The position numbers and the translations under genes were made by a program. DNA of 64,000 nucleotides, from NCBI GenBank assembly GCA_036874045.1, contig JAZBRI010000011.1, positions 11,352,501-11,416,500 of the forward strand. Reading direction: 5' to 3'. Of the stretch, positions 56,303 to 64,000 are shown piece by piece. Below the pieces are notes generated by a model. That model saw only the letters and a list, made by a program, of their open reading frames with translations. It ran no database searches and was not told where the DNA came from. Numbering within the stretch: the first letter of the stretch is position 1; every line of letters begins with the position of its first letter. Source of the DNA: Cymodocea nodosa (Eukaryota; Streptophyta; Magnoliopsida; Alismatales; Cymodoceaceae).

Positions 56303-59300
56303 GTTATGGACTAACACCATAAGGTTTGGCCAAATTTGATGAAGGATGTTTGTAAGGTTTCCCTAACTGTCCAACTAACCTAGTACTTAACCTTTTAACT
56401 TTTCGATAACTATTGTTTGATTACCTATCTAAAATGTGCTTAGCACTTGGTACAATTCATAAAGTTTTCCTAAACACAACGAATTTATTCTATTATGTTT
56501 AAACTTAGAGCTATATATATATATATGTTTTTTCTCTAATGATATTTCAAATATTTTGCATAGAATTCTCAATAACTATTTTTAGATATAGATCAAAGTA
56601 TGAGAGATCATGTAGTAGAATAAGAGGAAAGCATGCAAACCATGTTTAGTCACATTACGAGATTGTGAGGATTAAAGAGGAAGGTAGTTGAGCCATGATC
56701 GTAGAGAACGACAGTTGTAAAACAAATCTATAAAACTTGATTGAAGGCAACAAAGAAAATCATCTTGGAATCCAACACCATCTCATTCACTTTTGAATCA
56801 CTATTTTTCTACATCTGTGGTCAACCTTCTATGTTCCACCACCATTTCACACCCATTCCATCATTCTAAAAGCAAAACTAGTGCTTGTAGCACTTTGTGT
56901 GGAGTTGATTCACCATAGTGACTAGCTAGCTACTACATTATAAAGGGAGTTGAAGATTGTTGTTGCTTAAAGACTTAAACTTTGAATTTGAAGAAAAGAG
57001 GTAGGAATTGTGTTGGATTGACTATTAGATTAGTAATCGTGACACCTATGATTTTTATGTTCTTATGCATGTAATTCAAAGAATCCTTCTCTTTCTCATC
57101 TATCTCCTAGAACGTAGTTAGCATGTGTTATGAACATTTGTGTTATGTGTAATCTTTTACTCTTTAACTGTGTTTTAATTTTAGTTAAACTGACTTTACT
57201 TTTATTTCTAAAAGAAAAATATATCTATTACTCCTTTTCTTTAGATACTTGAAGTACTAAGCAATGACCAAGTAATTTCAATGAATTAGCTCTTGAATCA
57301 GTTAAGTATTTTCTTTGAGAAATCCTTGTTGTAATCAAGTAAAAACAACTAAGCTTTGGAAAAATTTAAGTTCAAATGCTATAGACTAACTCTGTAAGGT
57401 TTAGCTAAACTTGATAGGGCCTTGTTTAGGAAAGTCCATAAGGTTTAGAGTTAGTCTTGTTTATGCAACCAATATCCATATACTTTGATTAAACTTTATG
57501 AGCCAATACCAAGAGGATTAAGTGAAAGCTATCTCTATATTATATTTGGTTATTTAATTTTAAGAGCATTGAACACCTGTGTGTTGAATTGCTACTTAGC
57601 TAATTTAGAATAGAATTTTGCATTGAATTGGGCTTGACAACCCTAATTTGGTCAGTAAGTAAATCATTGAACTAGCGTATAAAAACAACATGCACTCCCT
57701 ATAGGATTGACCTGTATTTGGCATGATCTTCAACAAGACACTATGAAGTTACAATAATTAAATATTCACATACAAAACAAGCACTTTGTGGTGAAGTAGT
57801 AATAGGTGACACATATGACTTCAATTTTGAATTTAATCATATATGGTAAAAGTTGATAAAATCATGAACCTGTAAAAATGAAGTATATGTGTCAATAAAA
57901 GTGATGTTGTACCCAATGTCATACTCAAGTTTAACTATACATGTGAAAACAAAATAACATGCATTTTCGAATTCTATATCATGTCATTATACTTGGATTG
58001 GATTGTATATTAATTTAGTTTACATGTTAACTAATACAAAGCTAAAGTGATTATTAAGCAAGACATTTTTGAGAAAGATATGATGCATGTCTTTACCTAC
58101 ACTTGATTTACATGAGGTGATGCAAGCATACAATGCATATATACATGAATACAATATTCAAATATAAACAAAAGAAGCAAGCAAACATTCCAAATATTTA
58201 TACTTAGGAAAACGAACAAGTCTAATAACAAATTATGTAATCATTGAAATGCAAGAAATTTGATATATTTTTATATGGTAGAAAACAAGTAAAGACAATC
58301 ATATATTGCAATTATATCAAATAAATAATGGCATGCAAGTGAATAACAAAGAAGGAAATAGCATGTCTTGCATTATTGAGTATCCTATAGAAGTATGCCA
58401 AATTTGGAAAATTGAAGCGAAATGTGTACTAATTGGAAAATTATAAAACAACTTTTAAATTGAAGCACTTTAACTCTACAATCCAAAAAAAATATGAGCA
58501 AAAATACCAAGGGATATAAATGTAGTAAACTTAATAAAAAATTAGAAGCACAATGTAAAATTACAACATAAATTTAGTTACCACTATAAATTTAGTAAAT
58601 CTGCTTTAAGGTAGAAAATCCATATAAGGCGATAGCTATCTTTGAAAAAATCATAAGTTCCTAACCACACATCGGATTAATGTAAATAAGATGCAAATTA
58701 AAAATTAGAGTATTAACTTCAAGGAAAAAAATGTGGATCATATATTTGAAAATCTACAAAAACATGACATAGGATCAAACCTAGAGTAATGATGGTGATA
58801 GTTTCTTGCATCATGTAGAAGACATTCATGATTTAGAAAAATCACAACTAAATGCAAAAAAAATCACATTGAGATGAAATAAAGCTTGATAAAAAACATA
58901 AAGATCAAGCTATGGTAAAAAAAATAAAAAAGATGCATGAAAATCGATGCATTACTGTGAAACAATAAAAAAATAGATAAGTAAATAGGGGCACCTTTGA
59001 CTATTGAATAGAGCTGCACTCAAGCTTGAAAGAATTTTTCTTCCCTAAAGAAAGCATGAAATTGAGTCGTTGAAGTATCACTCGAAAGTTGGCTCAACTC
59101 CTAATTAGAAAAAAATGCAAAACAACTTAGATGTTTGTAAAGTTAATAAGAATAGAAGGATAAATTCTTGATCTCAATTATAATTCTATTGGAGACAATA
59201 TGCATTGATTCTATTTCAGAAAATCATATATCCTTATATATGAATTAGAAAAGTATGACATAATATGTGTTCAAAAGCTTGAGGAGTGCATGATGATAGA

Positions 59301-59760
59301 AAAATATCCAATAAAAATTATTGCATATACATTGCAAATGAAAATTAATTTTGAAGAAGTGTATATCACAAGTAAACAAGCAATATGAGGTAATGTTTGT
59401 AAATTTATATCTTTTCATTTATTGAATGGATTTCAAATTTGAAATATGTATTGAAAAGCTCATTAAGTGAGCTTCAACTTACTAAAAAAGTACCTAGACC
59501 CAAGGGTTAGATTTAAATTAAAAGGCTGAACATAGAGGTAATATAAGCAAATTTAAATCAAATGATCGTGACATGATTAAACCTAAATAAATTTTAATTT
59601 AGAGATTGAATTTTTTTGATCTTAGGCTTGTTTGAAAGATTAAGAAAGAATTTCTTGCATATTAAAATTTTAATGAAATCTCATGGTTAGATCTCATGTT
59701 ATTATCATTTGAAATTAGACATGTAGTTTTTACATTTCTCCATCAAAAGGGGGTGACGTG
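56303..59760. other. AT-rich intergenic DNA, no gene seen
   Basis: No supported gene. A short (AT)n run lies at about 56513-56526. A diverged repeat of the Copia insertion site is near 57370-57425. Long open frames are absent. Confidence 0.55.
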
Positions 59761-60830
59761 GCACAATCTAAGCCATCCATGGCCCCCACAATAAAAAAAT
59801 ACGTTGGCCAAAATAAATGAACAGTAGGATGACCTAATGTAGTTTGTCTCCTATTTCAGCTCATTACAGCGCGATAAGGGGGATGTTCACTTATGTAGAA
59901 AATGGCAGAAGGTCATCCAGCTTGAGGCTAATTGTGGGGAACATGTGGTGTGGACGAAGGTTGACAATCTTTTAGGTAGACAAGGAAGAATGGCTTTGTC
60001 AGTGGCAAAGTGAGCGACGGTGGATACAGGGGAGGTGGCTTTGCAACGATGGGCGATGGCCTTCTCTAGGTGTAGGAGTGTCTATAGGTGCTCAAAGTTT
60101 TGTTTGGAGGTGTCAAGAGGGATTACTGAAGGCTAGGGATTTCTTACGTGAGCTCTCAGGTGAGTGTAGTGGCAATCGATGTTGGAGAGATAGGTAGTAA
60201 GCAACGGAGCACGTCAATTACAATGCAAGGGGGGAGGCTTGAAAGAGGTGTTCGGAAGTTCAACAATTGGTTGTAACCTTCGATTGAGGAAGAGCTCCTC
60301 GTTTCATGAAGTCTAGTGATGGGTTCTCTTTTGTCGAAAGTTCGATGTTCCTTCTCTTTTAGTTGCATACAAATGTGGTGGGTTGCTTCAACTAAAATGT
60401 CCTCCTTTTTGTTCTTTAGCAGACTGGTAAGGATGACGGCTTGGGTCATCTGTCTGGATGCATCATGGGTGTTGGTATGGTGGTGTAACGAAGAAGGCAA
60501 CAAAATGATTACACAATAGGAGGAATATTTGGCATCATGTGAAGCCAATGCAGCAATGAGCTAGAGGATCTGACAACTTAGATTTGTTGAATTTGCCCGA
60601 TTAAAAGATAGTTGTTAGATTGAGATAAGTTAGATGCAACTTGGAGCGTTAGATGCATTTTGGGCAAAAAGATCTCCACTGTTGATTCCTTGATCAGATC
60701 CTAGTTATTGGATGAAAAGTAGAAAAATCGTAATTTGTCAAATAGAAAGTAGAAAAACCATCGATCGTCAGACGAGAAACGATTTGGACTATCCATTAAA
60801 ATCAATCTAGACCACTTGAGAAAATTCAAC
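59761..60830. other. Moderately GC-rich region, unassigned
   Basis: GC content rises between about 59750 and 60830, and an open frame of 130 codons runs on the minus strand (60156-60548). Its protein resembles nothing I know and has no splice context. It may be part of an unrecognised transposon. Confidence 0.3.
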
Positions 60831-60832
60831 TG

Positions 60833-61435
60833 AGGTGACGAGTGGTGTTGATGTAATGGCTAACAGAGGGGATGATGCGGTGGGAACTATCATATGTCAT
60901 CACCTGATTGATCTTCAATGTTGACATCAAAATCAAAGATTAATGGAAAGTTGTCATGTGTTGGATGACATGACACATGCCACGAGGCTACTAACATGAC
61001 AGTGACTTCATCAAACAAAAAATGAAAAAAAAAATCAGTTACATCGAAAATAAAGCCTAATAAGGTGAAGAAAATCTGTCGAACTGTTCAACGAGATCGA
61101 AAAATAATTTTTTAAAAAATGAAAAGTATAAAAGTTGTAGGAGTTTGGTTAGACTAAAAATTGACTTCGATCTCATCGATTTTTCAGTCTAATCGAAGAA
61201 AAGTTTCCATTAAATCAAAAATCGACTTTGGTTTCACTGATTTTTATAATTTAACCGAAGAAAAGTTTTAGTCAAATTAAAAAGAGAAAACTTGGAACAT
61301 TGAAAATTCAATTTAGGTGACGACACAACGTTGACGTGCTGGTTAACGTGACAAATAAGGTAGCAAGGATTGCCACATGTCATCACTTCGTTAATTTGTA
61401 ATGTTGACATCGAAATCAGGAACCAACGAGAAATA
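60833..61435. repeat. Diverged 120-bp direct repeats around 60-bp tandem units
   Basis: Repeats at about 60833-60955 and 61314-61435 share AGGTGACGA, GTTGA(T/C)GT, ATGTCATCAC and AATGTTGACATC(A/G)AAATCA. Between them, units with AATTGACTTCGATCTCATCGAT...CGAAGAAAAGTTT at about 61155 and AATCGACTTTGGTTTCACTGAT...CGAAGAAAAGTTT at about 61220 form a short tandem. Confidence 0.65.
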
Positions 61436-62166
61436 AAGGAATAATGAGAAATTTTTATTATTTTCTGTTAAATACATAAATATCTAAATTTTAATTTCAT
61501 CATTTTTCCTTTAAATATACAAAATCAAGAAAATTTTCTCCTAAAATTTTTTTATTATTATTTTACTTTTCCATTATTTTCTTTAATTTTCTTTTTTACT
61601 ATTTTTCAAGTATACAAACTGATTGTTAAGAGAAGTTTGTACTACCTAAATTGTTGAGAATTGAAAAGTTGAGAATTTATTTCAAACTTTTTAGTATTTG
61701 TGTTATCTTAGAAGGTTGAGAATTTATTTCAACTTTATAAGACATAAAACTCAAAGGATTTCCAACTTTTAGACCCCATATGGTCTGAAAATAAATCCCT
61801 TGACCCTCAAAACTCTTTACCTCGAGCAACACTATCTCATACTTGTGTCAACACCAATGAACAACCTAGACTCCTCTTTGCACCAACCCCTTATGAACAA
61901 TCTCGACTCCTCTCATCGACTCTTAAAACTCTCTACCTCGAGCAATACCATCTTGTCTTGTTAGCTTAAACTAGTTTTTCTAAGGAAACAAGTAATTTCC
62001 TGAATAATATTTAAATCTAGTAAATCAGCTCATTTAATTTATTGCAAATGTACAATGTTAGTTGTAAAAAAGTATGCAAGAACAAGTCTAACCATAAGAA
62101 GTGATTAAAATCAATTTTTAAGGTACTTTGATATGAGTGTAGTATTGTATTATGAAACCTCTCACT

Positions 62167-62193
62167 CCGTTGAGTTACTACTTAACTCAACGG
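62167..62193. repeat. Perfect 11-bp hairpin
   Basis: CCGTTGAGTTA and TAACTCAACGG flank a 5-nt loop CTACT. Confidence 0.9.
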
Positions 62194-62580
62194 ACTACCC
62201 TCGTTGAGTGATAGATAACTTAATGAACAGATCTGTGACTTACTCTCATGACAATTGTTTTGCACTTGAATTTGGCCATCCATTGGGCAATCCCAAAGAA
62301 TGCAAACAACAAACTTATGCTCTCTAATTGCTATTTGTATCAAATTTAACAACAAATAGGTTTAGCTTCCAAATGAATTTAAATAGCAAATAGTCAAGAC
62401 ACAATTTTAGAGATTTAAACTAATTGGTTTCAAAATAAAGTCATATTATTTTCATACTAGACTAAAATAGAATAAACACACAACATTTAATACTTACAAA
62501 TAAATAATACAAACACCAACGATATAAACAAAGAACATAATAAATACGTTGACATAAACATAAATGTTAAAGTTCCTTAA

Positions 62581-63728
62581 AGTGGACGATTGATGAATGA
62601 CAAACTTTTTATTGAAAATAAAAGGCATCCAACATTATATGTGATGCAGTTACATATTTGAAAACTTAACCACTTACTATCAAGTACCCCTCTCTCTACT
62701 AGATTGCGAACCTAGACTTTTGTAAGATGATCTCCTCTTCAGCAAATTAGAAACAATCTATTTAGAATGAAATTATGCATAGTATTAGTGGTTAATAAAT
62801 AGTTAATTGCATAGTATTTAGCTTATTATATGAGAATTAAGTCGTTATGTTATAATTATACAATTATAAGCCTTAATTAAAGAATGCACATAATTTAAAG
62901 GAATTAATGGTTAATTAAGTATCAATCATAAAGGAATTAGAATTACTTTTTTTACATATTAAGCATTAAATGTGATATACATTTTATTAAACTATAGAAT
63001 TGAATAAGTTCGTTAAGTTAAGCTATAAATCAATGAGGTCGGTCCATTGAATTAATAGATAAGTCAACAAAGTAAGTCTATTGAGTTACATTAACTCCAT
63101 AGACTAGTTATTTTCCAATGTTCGATTGTGAGCAATTGCAGGAAATGCGAAGGAAACCACATTGCATAAACCACACCATGATCTCAATCGTGAAATGAAG
63201 AAATAATTACCATCGTTGATACAAATGAAGGAAATTCAACCAATGATTTAGGCGGAAGTAGTTATTAGGAAAAAGAATTATAAAAGGAAAGGAGAAAGAA
63301 TGAAGAAGAGGGGGGGAACCACACTCACTATAGAAAGCATTAGATGTTCCTTGAGCTTCCATGAATATCACTATTACCACCGTTTATCAGAGGTTTATGA
63401 GGATACTTTCCAGATGTCAGCCTAATTTCGAGCAAAACACGATGATTAACATCTACTATGAAGAGTAATCGTGTCATAGAAAGGAAGGACATTTTCACCG
63501 AGCACTGAATTATCTCTTAGGAGACAATAAAACTTCTAGGCTTGGTTTCGAGTTGCCACTATGTTGAAGAGAATATCAACTTACAAATGTCTAGGTTCAC
63601 AATCTAGTAAGGAGATGAGCATTTGATAGTAAGTGATTAAGTTTTCAAATGTATAATCACATCACATGTAGTGACGGAAGTTTCTTTTATTGTCAATAGA
63701 GAATTTTACCTTTCATGAATCATCTATC
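62581..63728. mobile_element. Foldback-like element with long inverted repeats
   Basis: The arm at 62581-62742 is the reverse complement, at roughly 75-80 percent by eye, of 63563-63728. Shared blocks include GTCTAGGTTC(A/G)CAATCTAGTA, TTGATAGTAAGTG(A/G)TTAAGTTTTCAAAT and TTTATT(G/T)TCAATA. The 820-bp interior has no coding capacity and carries a second hairpin near its middle (63076-63104). It could be a foldback or MULE-type non-autonomous transposon. Confidence 0.65.
63076..63104. repeat. 13-bp hairpin inside the foldback interior
   Basis: GTCTATTGAGTTA and TAACTCCATAGAC pair at 12 of 13 positions around a 3-nt loop. The core TTGAGTTA is shared with the hairpin at 62167-62193. Confidence 0.85.
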
Positions 63729-64000
63729 TTGAGGAACAAAACAAAAACCAATATATATTTACATTTACATCATTGTGCTTATCAAGTTCTGTGTTTGTAT
63801 TGTATGTGTTCATATTGTTTGTTTAAATGTTTAATATTATAGCAACTTATATAATATTCTAAATATAACATTCAAACAGTTATAGTTCTCAAAAAAAAAA
63901 ATTTACAATTTCAGCTATTGGAAGGTTTCAGATAGTGTTCGGATAATTATAGTGAAATTTCAAAAAGTTACAAAAAAATTCATAAAAAAATATTTTAGTT

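Noticed and set aside
60156..60548. 130-codon minus-strand frame
   Set aside because: No recognisable domain or promoter. Kept only as an unassigned region.

Overview
The window is nuclear DNA of a flowering plant. The evidence is U2-type GT-AG introns with plant-style pyrimidine/T-rich acceptors, a P-type PPR gene, a nuclear gene for a small chloroplast-lumen-type protein, telo-box/site II promoter motifs, and a dense load of plant retroelements (SIRE-type and other Copia elements, L1- and RTE-type LINEs, a tRNA-derived SINE, a Tourist-like MITE). The very long, transposon-filled introns suggest a species with intron expansion, such as a basal eudicot or magnoliid tree-type genome. The species is inference only.

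Layout. 1-2200: AT-rich DNA with one decayed coiled-coil exon. 2219-30165 (+): one RabGAP/TBC gene of ten coding exons (665 codons) spread over 27.5 kb. Its introns hold a Copia relic carrying a nested SINE (intron 1), L1 endonuclease debris and a MITE (intron 3), a possible short LTR element inside a MITE-like element (intron 5), an L1 LINE split by AT-rich tandem repeats (intron 7), and an RTE-type LINE relic plus a small Copia element (intron 8). 33055-33200: a convincing minus-strand promoter with no recognisable coding gene behind it. 33872-35236 (+): a two-exon gene for a small twin-arginine-type thylakoid-lumen protein. 36896-38707 (-): a single-exon mitochondrial-type PPR gene. 38740-46070: gene-poor AT-rich DNA with GC-rich, G-box/RY-rich islands. 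46075-56297: a SIRE-type Copia retrotransposon with two 1.78-kb LTRs, 5-bp target duplications, and a related solo LTR (with its own target duplication) inserted in gag. 56303-64000: gene-free AT-rich DNA with several repeats, including a large foldback structure at 62581-63728.

The three intact host genes have no obvious shared pathway: vesicle-traffic GTPase regulation, a chloroplast lumen protein and an organelle RNA-binding protein. No bacterial-type operons, CRISPR arrays or rRNA genes are present, and I see no intact tRNA gene. The most unusual structures are the repeated hairpin/G-box array in the Copia LTRs, the foldback element, the orphan promoter and the nested insertions that can be ordered by target duplications. 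Exon joins were chosen by splice consensus, reading phase and remembered family patterns; no alignment was run.
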